Part shown: piece after piece, positions 1 through 7,655 of the stretch
Layout: each line of letters opens with the position of its first letter
How positions within the stretch are numbered: position 1 is the stretch's first letter
NCBI RefSeq assembly: GCF_017377855.1
Contig: NZ_JAFREP010000038.1
Span: 1-64,000 of the forward strand
Direction: 5' to 3'
DNA: 64,000 bases
Source: Acanthopleuribacter pedis
GTDB lineage: Bacteria; Acidobacteriota; Holophagae; Acanthopleuribacterales; Acanthopleuribacteraceae
Program-made: the position numbers and the translations under genes
Notes under the pieces: model-generated
Told to the model about the DNA's origin: nothing
What the model saw: only the letters and a program-made list of their open reading frames with translations
Database searches by the model: none

Positions 1-126
1 CGAAACACCACCATCAACCAAAGGCTCTTCACCTCAAGCTGAGAGAGCCGGGAATCCGTGTACCCACAAAAACGGTGGGTCCCTTTTCGGTGATCGAGGT
101 GGGTCCCTTTTTGCTTGCCAAATACA
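1..126. mobile_element. Probable terminal end of an IS21-family insertion sequence
   Basis: Two exact copies of GGTGGGTCCCTTTT lie at 74-87 and 98-111, 24 bp apart. Multiple spaced copies of a TGGGTC-type repeat are characteristic of IS21-family ends (the L and R repeats bound by IstA); this is recalled family knowledge, not a database match. The element would end between about 120 and 126, just before a gene fragment resumes. The istA/istB genes would lie to the left, outside the window, so the assignment rests only on the repeat pattern. Chance duplication is the alternative. Confidence 0.45.
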
Positions 127-133
127 GGAAGGA

Positions 134-400
134 ATGCGCCAGATTCAAGACAAGATCATCGGCTATCAGCTCTACCACCAACAAAAGGTGTTTCAGAAGT
201 TCGGCCCCTTCTCAGGCTTCCGCGTGCTCATCCAAACGACCTCACCTAAGCGCGCCAAAAACATGCGTCATGCTCTCCTCAACATGGCCGGAACCGAATT
301 AGCCTGGATTACTGACCGAGAGCAAGTGTGGGAAGACACGGTGCTCAGTGGTGAAATTTGGCAAGATCATGAGCTGGAAATCAAAAGCATTTTGAAATAA
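134..400 (+). pseudogene. C-terminal remnant of a replication-relaxation family protein, truncated at its 5' side
   Basis: The 88-residue product fits the C-terminal part of replication-relaxation proteins, the winged-helix proteins of plasmids and integrative elements related to relaxase/initiator functions. It begins with a QIQDKIIGYQLYHQQ-type helix and continues with a FGPFSGFRVLIQTT strand (the FRVL segment of the family), then an AWITDRE-type segment before the end. Only this last third is present. The frame stays open to the left edge, but the residues it encodes there do not resemble the family, and that stretch carries the IS21-like repeats. I infer that an insertion removed the N-terminal wHTH and central parts. 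A second, full-length member lies at 5572-6438. No SD-like sequence precedes the ATG used here. Confidence 0.5.
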
Positions 401-416
401 TCAGGGGGTATCCAGG

Positions 417-1187
417 ATGAATGGAAATCAACAAGAGCTTACAAATAAAGCTCTCATACTCCATGATGTTTTGAAAAAGTACAACTCCTCCCATTCATCT
501 ACCAAAAAAAGTCGCTTTGTTAGCGGAGTAGATTTTTGGAAAAAAGTATTTCGCAAATATGGCTTTGAATTCACTGAGCGACAGATACTTAAAACCTTAA
601 TCAGTCTAGAGGATCTTGTTGATCAACTAGAAAAAGATGTTTTATCAATCAGTGGCGCAGATCATCAGCTTTATTTGAAATACATACCGAACATTAGAAA
701 AATTTTTGATTTTTCAAAACTAAAGAATACCCAGGATCGCCCCAAGGTGAGCGGTGAAATGTTTCTCTCTCTTAGATACACTTCGGAGGTATTGAAAATA
801 TCAGGATATGAAGAAATTAAACTAAGTAACGAGAAAATAAAAGAAATAAGCAAGATGGCAGAAGAAATCATTGCAAGAATTGAAGAAAGTCATCTTCCTG
901 GCGATCTAAAAGAGATAGTAATATCTCAAATGAGGATCGTAAAAGAAGCTTTGGATAGATACGAAATATTGGGTGGAAGTCACCTTAGAGAGCCATTAGA
1001 GCAACTTATTGGAAAATCTTATTTGGCAGCACCTATATTAAAAGAAAACCAAGAAGAAGAAATCGTCAAAGATGCAAGTGATGTAGTTGGCCGATTTTCA
1101 AAAGTGGCCGAAAGTGCTCATAAGTACACCGGGTATCTTAAATCTGGTGAGTATATTTTAAAGTTGCTTGGAATGAACCAGGACTAA
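417..1187 (+). CDS. Hypothetical helical protein, 256 aa
   Basis: I do not recognise this protein. It is AT-rich in codon use, charged (Lys/Glu-rich) and predicted by eye to be almost entirely alpha-helical, with a possible amphipathic coiled-coil stretch around residues 135-185. It has no signal peptide, no long hydrophobic segment and no visible catalytic motif. The ATG at 417 follows a GGGGG run about 8 bases upstream, making it one of the few genes in this mobile region with a purine-rich leader. It starts 16 bases after the truncated replication-relaxation gene. A GC-rich hairpin about 45 bases past the stop may end the transcript. It is probably an accessory gene of the mobile element. 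Confidence 0.65.
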   Translation: MNGNQQELTNKALILHDVLKKYNSSHSSTKKSRFVSGVDFWKKVFRKYGFEFTERQILKTLISLEDLVDQLEKDVLSISGADHQLYLKYIPNIRKIFDFSKLKNTQDRPKVSGEMFLSLRYTSEVLKISGYEEIKLSNEKIKEISKMAEEIIARIEESHLPGDLKEIVISQMRIVKEALDRYEILGGSHLREPLEQLIGKSYLAAPILKENQEEEIVKDASDVVGRFSKVAESAHKYTGYLKSGEYILKLLGMNQD

Positions 1188-1232
1188 TGTCAATCGAAAT
1201 CTTCGAGTAGAGGCATTAAATTTTGTTCCTAG

Positions 1233-1255
1233 CCCTGATTTCCTTGGAGTCAGGG
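1233..1255 (+). terminator. Possible hairpin terminator after the 417-1187 gene
   Basis: CCCTGA at 1233-1238 pairs with TCAGGG at 1250-1255 across an 11-base loop. Only three T residues follow, so this is a weak candidate for intrinsic termination. Confidence 0.35.
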
Positions 1256-1355
1256 TTTGGTGGGCTGCTTATTAACATCCAGTCATTCGATAAATCTTGA
1301 TTCATTCCTCTTGCGTCATGAATTTTTGAAATACTTCAATGCCAAGCACAGAAAA

Positions 1356-1712
1356 TCATTTATTATCGTCTTTGAGAATGCGAAGAATTTGCATTAGTTT
1401 GTTTTCAATGTTGGCAAAATTTTCGTCAACACTCATGCCATTCGATACCATACTGGTATTTTCTTCGCCATAAAGCAATGCCATCCACGATACCTTCAAG
1501 AGCTTCGCAACTATTTCCAATTCTTTGAGGCGTATTTTTCCTTGCCGGAGGTTTCGAAGGAGGCGGGAGTAATACTCTCGTTTATTGGCTCCCGATGAGT
1601 TCTTTGGTGCGCCGAGGGCTTCTCCCAGGTCAGATATTTTGATCTGGGGAGAGGTCTTTATATACAGGTCTACTCTTCGGGCTAGTTGTTCGGAGAAGGT
1701 TTTGATGTCCAT
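1356..1712 (-). CDS. Putative helix-turn-helix (XRE-like) regulator, 118 aa
   Basis: The central part (about residues 20-80) has the size and pattern of a lambda-repressor-like domain: a helix containing KISDLGEALGA, then a recognition-helix-like segment YYSRLLRNLRQG and a following LKELEIVAKLLKVS helix typical of Cro/C1-type proteins. The C-terminal tail (SVDENFANIENKLMQILRIL) looks like a short coiled coil, possibly for dimerisation. A longer reading from a TTG at 1799 exists, but a promoter-like sequence with its -10 at 1749-1754 lies inside that extension, so the ATG at 1712 is preferred. It is the only minus-strand gene in the left part of the region and is placed as a control gene of the mobile element would be. 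The function is inferred from fold pattern only. Confidence 0.6.
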   Translation of the reverse strand: MDIKTFSEQLARRVDLYIKTSPQIKISDLGEALGAPKNSSGANKREYYSRLLRNLRQGKIRLKELEIVAKLLKVSWMALLYGEENTSMVSNGMSVDENFANIENKLMQILRILKDDNK

Positions 1713-1748
1713 TAAATTTAAACAAAATTTAAGAAAAGTGAGGATCGC

Positions 1749-1777
1749 ATAGTACGGTAATTTCTCCTCGGGCGCAA
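1749..1777 (-). promoter_or_regulatory. Sigma70-like promoter of the HTH gene
   Basis: On the minus strand, TTGCGC (-35, complement of 1772-1777) and TACTAT (-10, complement of 1749-1754) are separated by 17 bases, about 37 bases before the chosen ATG. Confidence 0.45.
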
Positions 1778-1976
1778 GTTTTTTTACTTGCGCTTTCAAT
1801 TTGAATGCTTGCCATTGAAATAACTCAAGAGTAGCATCGCGCCTTCTTTTGGTTTTTTAAATACACAATGGTTTTTTGGATCTTTCAATCATGGCACCAC
1901 ACTATTCGAGGGTTTCCTTAGAAAACTGCCCAGTCATCCCCCTCACTTTCTCACCTTTTGACTTTTTCTTCTGACC

Positions 1977-2183
1977 ATGAACTCTTCTCATCTGCTTCCC
2001 ATTGGCCACTTGCGCAAAGTGCGCGGGCATTTGTTTCAGATTCAAACTCTCCTGGGGCACCTTCAAGCCCAAATGCCGGATGACCGCTGGAAATCTTGTT
2101 TCGACCAGATCCAATCGGCGCTTGTTGCCGCTTTCAAAGGCATCTCTCGGTTTGGCAAATACTGCGCTTCACCAAATGACTAA
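1977..2183 (+). CDS. Small hypothetical protein, 68 aa
   Basis: I do not recognise this protein. The 68 residues form plausible amphipathic helices (GHLRKVRGHLFQIQTLLGHL, then an FDQIQSALVAAFKGIS helix) and the gene sits 39 bases before the next plus-strand gene. Its ATG is preceded by a pyrimidine-rich leader (CTTTTTCTTCTGACC) with no Shine-Dalgarno sequence, the same leader type as the genes that follow. A minus-strand frame over the same bases (1902-2114) looks less protein-like. Support is limited to composition, leader and position. Confidence 0.4.
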   Translation: MNSSHLLPIGHLRKVRGHLFQIQTLLGHLQAQMPDDRWKSCFDQIQSALVAAFKGISRFGKYCASPND

Positions 2184-2222
2184 GGCTCTGGGATCGAACT
2201 CTTTTTCTCTTTTTGTTTTTCC

Positions 2223-2756
2223 ATGCCTCCCCCTTCGTTCACTGCCCCAACTCTTTCCCGGCCTTCGCAACTGGTCACCACCATCTCTGACCAATACACC
2301 TCTTCGCCTTCCCGCCTTTTCCCAGATCTTCCGGATTTTGAGCATTGGATCGCAGATCAATACTCTCGTCTGCCATTGCGGGTGGAATTCGTTGATTTTG
2401 ACCCGTATCGCGCTCTGGAGCCAATGCGAGCCGAAGTAGCCTCTACTAGAGTGCTACAAATTACCACTCGGCATAATGAATCTGTATTTGACCCCCGGAT
2501 CAATCTGATGTTTCGAGCGGTTCATGACGTTGATCATATCCACCATCGCTGCCGGTTTGATTTGCATGGTGAGGTGAAGGCTTGTCGGGCTATCTCTGCT
2601 CGTTGTGGTGATGAGATGGGCCGAGCACTCCTCTTTAGCGAAATTGTTGGCCAAGCCTGCGTGGCTTTGGCTGAAGGCGATTTCCAGCAACAAAAATTTG
2701 TGCTCTTCCCACTCACCCTCCGTGACCAAGTTCTGCGGGGAACTCTGGAGTACTGA
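2223..2756 (+). CDS. Hypothetical protein with a histidine-rich motif, 177 aa
   Basis: I cannot assign a family. After a Pro/Ser/Thr-rich first 30 residues the protein has a compact region with conserved-looking aromatic and acidic positions (LPDFEHWIADQYSRLP, then VEFVDFDPYRALEPM). A striking HDVDHIHHRCRFDLHGEVKA segment near residues 103-122 could bind a metal. The following helix (ARCGDEMGRALLFSEIVGQA) is also rich in polar catalytic-type residues. There is no signal peptide or membrane segment. The leader is T-rich (CTTTTTGTTTTTCC before the ATG) with no SD. The gene lies upstream of the TraD-like ATPase gene, so it may be an element maintenance or transfer accessory; that is inference. 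Confidence 0.6.
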   Translation: MPPPSFTAPTLSRPSQLVTTISDQYTSSPSRLFPDLPDFEHWIADQYSRLPLRVEFVDFDPYRALEPMRAEVASTRVLQITTRHNESVFDPRINLMFRAVHDVDHIHHRCRFDLHGEVKACRAISARCGDEMGRALLFSEIVGQACVALAEGDFQQQKFVLFPLTLRDQVLRGTLEY

Positions 2757-2878
2757 TTTGCCGGATCATTTTTCTTTTTGCTCTATGCTGCTTGTTTCTG
2801 CTCGTCCACCGCCATTTTGGGAGTTTCTGGCTCTTCTGTTTATGATTCTCTGTTTTTCTGCTCTTTTTTGATTTTCGT

Positions 2879-3073
2879 ATGTCATCTGCTGGCTCCGGTT
2901 CTTCGTTATTGTTCGTCATTGAATATTTGGAACGTGCATTCGTAAGAATGCGCGTTCACCTTTCCGCTATTCATCGGTTTTGGTATTGGGATACAGAATT
3001 AATGCGACATGTTCGAGCATTGCATGTTCGATTGGAAGTAGTACGAAATGTCTTACGGATTTTGAAGAGATAG
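2879..3073 (+). CDS. Possible small hypothetical protein, 64 aa
   Basis: This short frame encodes a basic helical peptide with a GSSLLFVIEYLERAFVRM start and a HVRALHVRLEVVRNVLRILK end. The leader before its ATG is T-rich (TCTTTTTTGATTTTCGT), matching neighbouring genes. No family is recognisable and it could be a chance frame. It is the only candidate gene in the otherwise empty 2757-3412 interval, which also holds a hairpin repeat (3316-3359) and a run of CTTTNGACTTT-like micro-repeats before the next start. Confidence 0.3.
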   Translation: MSSAGSGSSLLFVIEYLERAFVRMRVHLSAIHRFWYWDTELMRHVRALHVRLEVVRNVLRILKR

Positions 3074-3315
3074 TGTGGTGTTTTCGATATTCTCTTTAGA
3101 ATTCTCTCCAAAAGGAGAGAAAGGGCCAAGGTCACTTTGGTGCAACTACCGCTTTTAAACTGGGAATTGCCTGTAACAGTGGTGATCGCCAAAATTGCCA
3201 GCAATATTGACACGTAAATTACCACCATAATTGCATTGTTTTGTTTCTGATACTGTTTCCAATTTTTTACCTTCCAACTTTCGGCTTTAAAAACTTTTGA
3301 CTTCTGCCTTTTGAG

Positions 3316-3359
3316 ATCCCGGATATTTTTCTCCGTTGCACTGCGAAAAATTCCGGGAT
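3316..3359. repeat. REP-like palindromic hairpin, copy 1
   Basis: ATCCCGGA...ATTTTTC pairs with GAAAAATTCCGGGAT in a stem of about 15 bp with one bulge and a loop of about 13 bases. A related element at 5443-5483 shares the CCCGGATATTTT left arm, the CGAAAATCCGG-type right arm and a following TGRCATRGC tail. Both lie 50-90 bases before a mobile-element gene. Confidence 0.6.
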
Positions 3360-3412
3360 GACATAGCCCTTGACTTTCGACTTTCGACTTTTAACTTTGT
3401 AGACTTCCCCCC

Positions 3413-4972
3413 ATGACCCTCAAACAACTTTTCCTCTATTTTTTCGGGTTTGTTGGCGGCACTCCAGGTGTACCCTCCCTGCGTCTGGGTTTCTGGCCGT
3501 TTCCGATCTTCGGAAAATGGCTGGCTCTCTGGCGATTCAAACGCCGATTACGGATTTCGGCATTGCAACGCCATGCAGTGGTGATTGGCAAAAGTGGCAG
3601 CGGAAAATCGGAACTCTTGAAGCTCATCATTTTGGCCCTAAAATCCAAATGGATTCGCTTTGTGCAGCGCAAACGAACCGTTCTTGTGCTTGATCCCCAC
3701 GGGGAAGTGGTACAGGAATGCGCCAAGAACACATTTTTTGTTCGAGAAGCGGAGGCGGCCTTGGCAGCCGGAAAAAAGCCAGATTTGGTGCTGATCTCTC
3801 CGTCCTTACGTCCTGGCTACTTGCCCACCCTCAATCCTTTTGACCTGCGTGGACAGTCCGTTTCATTTCGGATGGCGGAGGTGCTGGCCCAACATCTCAC
3901 CGCAGCCTTTACCACCATGCTCAGCAAAGGTGATATGAAGCTCAGTTTTAACATGGAAACCCTTTTGACTCCGATGTTTACCGTACTCATCTCCATGTCG
4001 GCTGCACGCAAACGTACTCCATTGACTTTATTTGATCTGGAACAGTTCTTGGACGATGAGCGTAATTCTCGATTTTTGAGTTTTGCCCACAACCGCTTTC
4101 ACTCCGAGGGATTGGGACAGTTTTTTCGGAGCACTTTTCATTCCCCACTGTTTCGTGCGACCAAATTTGCCCTCCGAGTGAAGCTCTCTCGGTTGCTCAC
4201 TTCTCGGCTTTTTGTGAACCTTTTGGCCCGCCCTCGCAGTACCTGGAACCTCGAGCAGTGCATGAAGAGCGGAAAAACCGTGCTGATTGATGCTTCCCAG
4301 TCAGCCCTGGGACGTGAAGTGAGCGAAATCTATGGGCGCACCATTACCGCATTGGTTCAGAGCTATGCCTTTCTGCGCAATCCCTCTCAGTTCCATACTC
4401 CGGTCTTTTTTCTGATCGATGAGGCCGCCTCCTTTATCACCCCTGAGATTGAAACTATCCTGACGCAATCGCGCAAATATGGATTGCACCTGCTGCTGGC
4501 GATGCAAATGGTCAAACAGGGCGGGATCTCTTCCGGCCTGCACGATGCCATTATGGGCAACACGGCGCTCAAAATTCTTGGTCACAGCGGGCACCGCAGC
4601 AAAAAAGTTCTGAGTGACGAAATGGAACTGAGCACCGGCACACTGCCCAAATTGTCCGTGGGTTGGTTTGTGGTGCAACGAGACGGAGCGAAAGCAGAAA
4701 AACTCAAAATGCCGACTTCTTGGTTGGGTGAGAAGCACACCGTTTCCGATTCACGGTTTGCAAAGCTCAGAACTTTTTTTGTCCGGCAATACCATGCAGC
4801 GGTATCCGTTCCGGCTGCCACAAAGTCATCCGAATCCAAGTGTCAGGGCGCTCATCAAAATCTGAATCAACTCTTGCCTCATTGCAATGTGCCCAGTCCG
4901 TTTGAAGCCAGAGGAAATAATGAAATCAGGCACCTACCGGAACATGGTGAAAACGTTCCTCATGATCTTTAA
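3413..4972 (+). CDS. VirD4/TraD-like (TraM-recognition) DNA-transfer ATPase, 519 aa
   Basis: This is a P-loop ATPase of the HerA/FtsK/VirD4 group, which move DNA during conjugation or partition. A short hydrophobic N-terminus (LFLYFFGFVGG) may touch the membrane. Walker A is VIGKSGSGKSELL with its first Gly near residue 59; LVLDPHGEVVQE follows as in TraD/VirD4-type proteins. Walker B is FFLIDEAASF (Asp336-Glu337), then a conserved TQSRKYGLHLLLAMQ sensor region as in TraM-recognition/TrwB-like C domains. The last roughly 60 residues look unstructured. The ATG lacks an SD and follows a CTTTCGACTTTTAACTTT-type leader. It stands with a replication-relaxation gene and a tyrosine recombinase, a set typical of integrative or mobilisable elements. 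No other mating-pair genes are visible, so it may serve a mobilisable element. Confidence 0.8.
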   Translation: MTLKQLFLYFFGFVGGTPGVPSLRLGFWPFPIFGKWLALWRFKRRLRISALQRHAVVIGKSGSGKSELLKLIILALKSKWIRFVQRKRTVLVLDPHGEVVQECAKNTFFVREAEAALAAGKKPDLVLISPSLRPGYLPTLNPFDLRGQSVSFRMAEVLAQHLTAAFTTMLSKGDMKLSFNMETLLTPMFTVLISMSAARKRTPLTLFDLEQFLDDERNSRFLSFAHNRFHSEGLGQFFRSTFHSPLFRATKFALRVKLSRLLTSRLFVNLLARPRSTWNLEQCMKSGKTVLIDASQSALGREVSEIYGRTITALVQSYAFLRNPSQFHTPVFFLIDEAASFITPEIETILTQSRKYGLHLLLAMQMVKQGGISSGLHDAIMGNTALKILGHSGHRSKKVLSDEMELSTGTLPKLSVGWFVVQRDGAKAEKLKMPTSWLGEKHTVSDSRFAKLRTFFVRQYHAAVSVPAATKSSESKCQGAHQNLNQLLPHCNVPSPFEARGNNEIRHLPEHGENVPHDL

Positions 4973-5345
4973 TCTGGTAATCGGTGTATAGCATGGCTTT
5001 CTCATCGCGTGCATCCAAACGGGCAATGACTTCCTCTTCGATGAGCGTAACCAGTGCATGATGTGAAATATCTTTGTCCTTGCGCATCTCCTCCAAAGTG
5101 GTTTCAATCCGCTCAAACCGCTCCGCATTCTCAGTATTGATGACAATTTGTTCCGCTGCAAATTTGCTCAAATCATCCAAGACTTTATCCCGCCGTTGTC
5201 CAGAAGTTTGTAATTCGGCAGTCATGGTTTGTAATTCGGCAGTCATGGTTTGTAATTCGGTAATTGCTTCATCTCGCTTTGCGCTGGAAGCTTCGATATT
5301 TTCTACCTTCTTTAAAATGAGCAGCAGTGTTTCTTCTTGAGTCAT
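4926..5345 (-). CDS. Coiled-coil hypothetical protein with in-frame 21-bp repeats, 139 aa
   Basis: Starting at the ATG at 5345 (MTQEETLLLILKKVENIE), the protein is a long predicted coiled coil with Leu/Ile heptads. It contains the heptapeptide MTAELQT repeated in tandem (ITELQT-MTAELQT-MTAELQT), encoded by 21-bp direct repeats between about 5202 and 5270. The C-terminal half (RFERIETTLEEMRKDK, HHALVTLIEEEVIARLDAR) resembles small coiled-coil proteins common in integrative elements. No enzymatic motif is present. It lies antisense to, and overlaps by 47 bp, the 3' end of the TraD-like gene, so the two genes converge with shared codons. The function is unknown. Confidence 0.6.
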   Translation of the reverse strand: MTQEETLLLILKKVENIEASSAKRDEAITELQTMTAELQTMTAELQTSGQRRDKVLDDLSKFAAEQIVINTENAERFERIETTLEEMRKDKDISHHALVTLIEEEVIARLDARDEKAMLYTDYQIKDHEERFHHVPVGA

Positions 5346-5442
5346 GGGAAATAGAAAGGTGACACCATGTATCCTACTCCTCAAATGAAAAAAATCAACA
5401 GCGGGTTTGGAATCGTTTTTACCATGTTTGTTTTCACTGGAA

Positions 5443-5483
5443 ATCCCGGATATTTTGTTCCACATTACCCGAAAATCCGGGGT
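5443..5483. repeat. REP-like palindromic hairpin, copy 2
   Basis: Left arm ATCCCGGATATTTTG pairs imperfectly with CGAAAATCCGGGGT. It is the same family as 3316-3359 and lies 88 bases before the start of the replication-relaxation gene. Confidence 0.55.
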
Positions 5484-5571
5484 GGCATGGCTCACTGCCC
5501 CTCGCTCCCAAATCCCGACTCAGATTTTCCCACCCTCAACTTTCGATTTTACGACTTTTGACTCACGCCCC

Positions 5572-6438
5572 ATGATCCTCACCCCACTCCAAAACTCTAT
5601 CCTCCTGAGTTTGGCAACGTACCATTTCCTTACTCGAAGCCAAATGCACGCATTGCAGCTTGGCTCTATGACCGCCTTACATCGCGCTTTGCGGGCATGG
5701 TCGCAGATGTCTTCGTGCTCCTCCTTGGTGAATGTCCACTCGTTTCCCCCTTCAGCTCGTTGGGGCCGACTGGAATATGTCTACAGCCTCACTCCGGCCG
5801 GATATTCCGCTGCCAAGGAATCTGCACCGGACATGATGGATTCAGCGACTCAAAAGGAAGTTCTGCCAATGTATCCACTGGATTATTTCCACCGTTTCCA
5901 CACGATTTCCTTTCGTATTGGATTGGAAATAGCCCTGAAACGTTCCTCATTCTCTCTGGTCAAATACGACCAGTATTTTGAAAAAATCCCCCAAGGTCAG
6001 GGAGTATCCTGCATTGCCACACAAGTACCGCTCACCGAACAAATTTTCTTTCGGCCCGATAGCATTTTTATCCTCGGTAACGGCCGCTGCCAAGGGGTTT
6101 TTTCCCTGGAAACAGTTTGGACTCCCAAGCTTTCCCGGGTTTTGCACCATGTCCGGCAGCATATGGATGGCCTCAGCAGTGGAATGGTAAGTGCCCAATA
6201 TGGGTTGCCTGGCCAAGACTACCGGGCACTTTTTCTGATCCGTGATGAATCCATGCTTTCCAACGTACTCACCCAGCTCCAACGCAGCACACAATTTACG
6301 CCGTTTCGCAGGCACTTTATGTTTGCGTCCATTACCGATTCCCACAGAGATGTTTTGCGCTGCTGGCGCATCGTCGGCGATGCCAAGCACCTCTATCACT
6401 TCTTTATGGGACATAAGACCTTTCGCCTATCTCGCTAA
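5572..6438 (+). CDS. Replication-relaxation family protein, 288 aa
   Basis: The N-terminus (LQNSILLSLATYHFLTRSQMH) matches the winged-helix 'LL..RFLTR.QL' opening of this family. It is followed by the wing-like EYVYSLTPAGYSAAK segment (family: YxLTxxG), a HRFHTISFRIGLEIAL helix, a RPDSIFIL strand (family: PDxxF) and a C-terminal domain with DYRALFLI. These proteins act with relaxase or replication functions of plasmids and integrative elements. The ATG at 5572 is preferred to an upstream in-frame start because the intervening codons lie over the hairpin repeat and the typical TTTTGACTCACGCCCC leader. It is followed 24 bases later by a tyrosine recombinase gene, so the two may be co-transcribed. 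Family assignment is by motif only. Confidence 0.7.
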   Translation: MILTPLQNSILLSLATYHFLTRSQMHALQLGSMTALHRALRAWSQMSSCSSLVNVHSFPPSARWGRLEYVYSLTPAGYSAAKESAPDMMDSATQKEVLPMYPLDYFHRFHTISFRIGLEIALKRSSFSLVKYDQYFEKIPQGQGVSCIATQVPLTEQIFFRPDSIFILGNGRCQGVFSLETVWTPKLSRVLHHVRQHMDGLSSGMVSAQYGLPGQDYRALFLIRDESMLSNVLTQLQRSTQFTPFRRHFMFASITDSHRDVLRCWRIVGDAKHLYHFFMGHKTFRLSR

Positions 6439-6462
6439 TTTTTTTTCTTCATTCTGCCGTTT

Positions 6463-7353
6463 ATGTTACTTCATTCTCTCCACCACGAATTTAAAAGTTT
6501 CTGTTTAGCCGAACGCAATATTGAGCCCAAATCATATCGAACTATTTGGAACGCCCTGCTTAAAGCAGCTCAAGTGCTCAAGACAGAAAGCTTACTCGAA
6601 TTTTCCGAAGAAAAGCTTCGCCAGTTCCTCTATAAAGGGAAATGGGAATGGCAGTGGTCACCAAAAACCTTTCGCAATTACTGGCAATCGTTTAAAACTT
6701 TTTTTGATTGGTGTGTCTCAAGAGGGCATTCCTCAAGTAATCCAATTTTGAAAATCCAGCGCCCCAAGCTTCCTGAAGTGTTACCACGTTGCATATCTCA
6801 CCAACAAGCCAAAAAACTGTTGGAGACGAGCTTTGAGTTTTCCTGGAACAGTCGGTTTCAAAAGGCTCGCAACACCTGCATTATCGCCACCTTTCTCATG
6901 ACCGGAATACGCCTTAATGAATTACTCCACCTCACGTGTGCCGACATAGACCTACCGGCAGAAAATATTGGAGTGAGAAAAGGAAAAGGCCGCCGTGAAC
7001 GAGTTGTCCCAATATACCCCCTTCTTACGCCGATACTTCATCAATACGTACAGGAACGAATGCGAGCAAAAAAGAATTCCGAATGGTTTTTTACCGGACT
7101 ACGCTCTCATAAACGACTGTATCCAAAGAATATCTATACTATTTGCAAAAAACTATCATGTGCTTCTGGTGTACGCTTTACACCACACATGTTGCGCCAT
7201 ACTTTTGCGCGTGAACTTATAGACAATGACTTTGATATTCGTAAGCTTATGGATCTCATGGGACACAAACACGTCACTACCACGCAACGATACACCGCCC
7301 TTACTCAAAGCAGAGTGCGAAAAAGCTTTCTTACCACTTCCATCTACACATGA
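6463..7353 (+). CDS. XerC/D-like tyrosine recombinase A, 296 aa
   Basis: A complete tyrosine recombinase. The SAM-like N-terminal core-binding domain (residues 1-105, with WSPKTFRNYWQSFKTFFDW) is followed by the catalytic domain with Arg150 (TGIRLNELL), a KGKGRRERVVP beta-hairpin lysine, His242-x-x-Arg245 (HMLRH), His268 (GHKH) and nucleophile Tyr277 (TTTQRYT). Such enzymes integrate and excise mobile DNA or resolve dimers. Its gene ends 149 bp before a 3' tRNA-fMet fragment, the usual position of an integrase next to its attachment site, so it is the best candidate for the enzyme that made that scar. It is a clear paralogue of recombinase B across the whole length. The leader is TTTTTTTTCTTCATTCTGCC with no SD. 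Confidence 0.85.
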   Translation: MLLHSLHHEFKSFCLAERNIEPKSYRTIWNALLKAAQVLKTESLLEFSEEKLRQFLYKGKWEWQWSPKTFRNYWQSFKTFFDWCVSRGHSSSNPILKIQRPKLPEVLPRCISHQQAKKLLETSFEFSWNSRFQKARNTCIIATFLMTGIRLNELLHLTCADIDLPAENIGVRKGKGRRERVVPIYPLLTPILHQYVQERMRAKKNSEWFFTGLRSHKRLYPKNIYTICKKLSCASGVRFTPHMLRHTFARELIDNDFDIRKLMDLMGHKHVTTTQRYTALTQSRVRKSFLTTSIYT

Positions 7354-7502
7354 TTTTACAAAAAATATAGCACATGGTAGCGTAGAGTTGGTGTCTCAAA
7401 TGTGACCTCCCCGAAAGACCGATTTTCTCATTTTCTTGTTGTCGTACAAACCGTACTTCGCCGCAGAACACAGAGAAAAACCTGAAAATATGATGGGATA
7501 AA

Positions 7503-7551
7503 CGGGCTCATAACCCGAAGGTCGACGGTTCGAGTCCGTCCCCCGCAACCA
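7503..7551 (+). tRNA. 3' half of an initiator tRNA-fMet gene (CAU anticodon): attachment-site remnant
   Basis: From the anticodon stem to CCA the sequence matches a bacterial tRNA-fMet. CGGG-CTCATAA-CCCG at 7503-7517 has the three G-C pairs of initiators and anticodon CAT at 7509-7511. The variable loop AAGGTC, T-arm GACGG-TTCGAGT-CCGTC, acceptor strand CCCCGCA, discriminator A and encoded CCA follow. Nothing upstream of 7503 pairs to give a D-arm or 5' acceptor strand, so the gene is only a half. Tyrosine recombinases commonly use the anticodon arm as the crossover site, and integration displaces exactly such a 3' half to the distal end of the element. An intact tRNA-fMet would then lie left of the window. 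It probably makes no tRNA here. Confidence 0.85.
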
Positions 7552-7655
7552 ATGGCTTCATACAGCCATAAAACAGCGATCATCTCCATCAATTTTCACC
7601 AAAAATCTTTCGGGCACAACCCCATGGTCAAACCCCGTTATTTTCTTATGTGTTT

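Noticed and set aside
1902-2114. A 70-residue minus-strand frame
   Set aside because: It overlaps the plus-strand 1977-2183 frame, which has the local leader type; the minus frame has a basic random-like composition.
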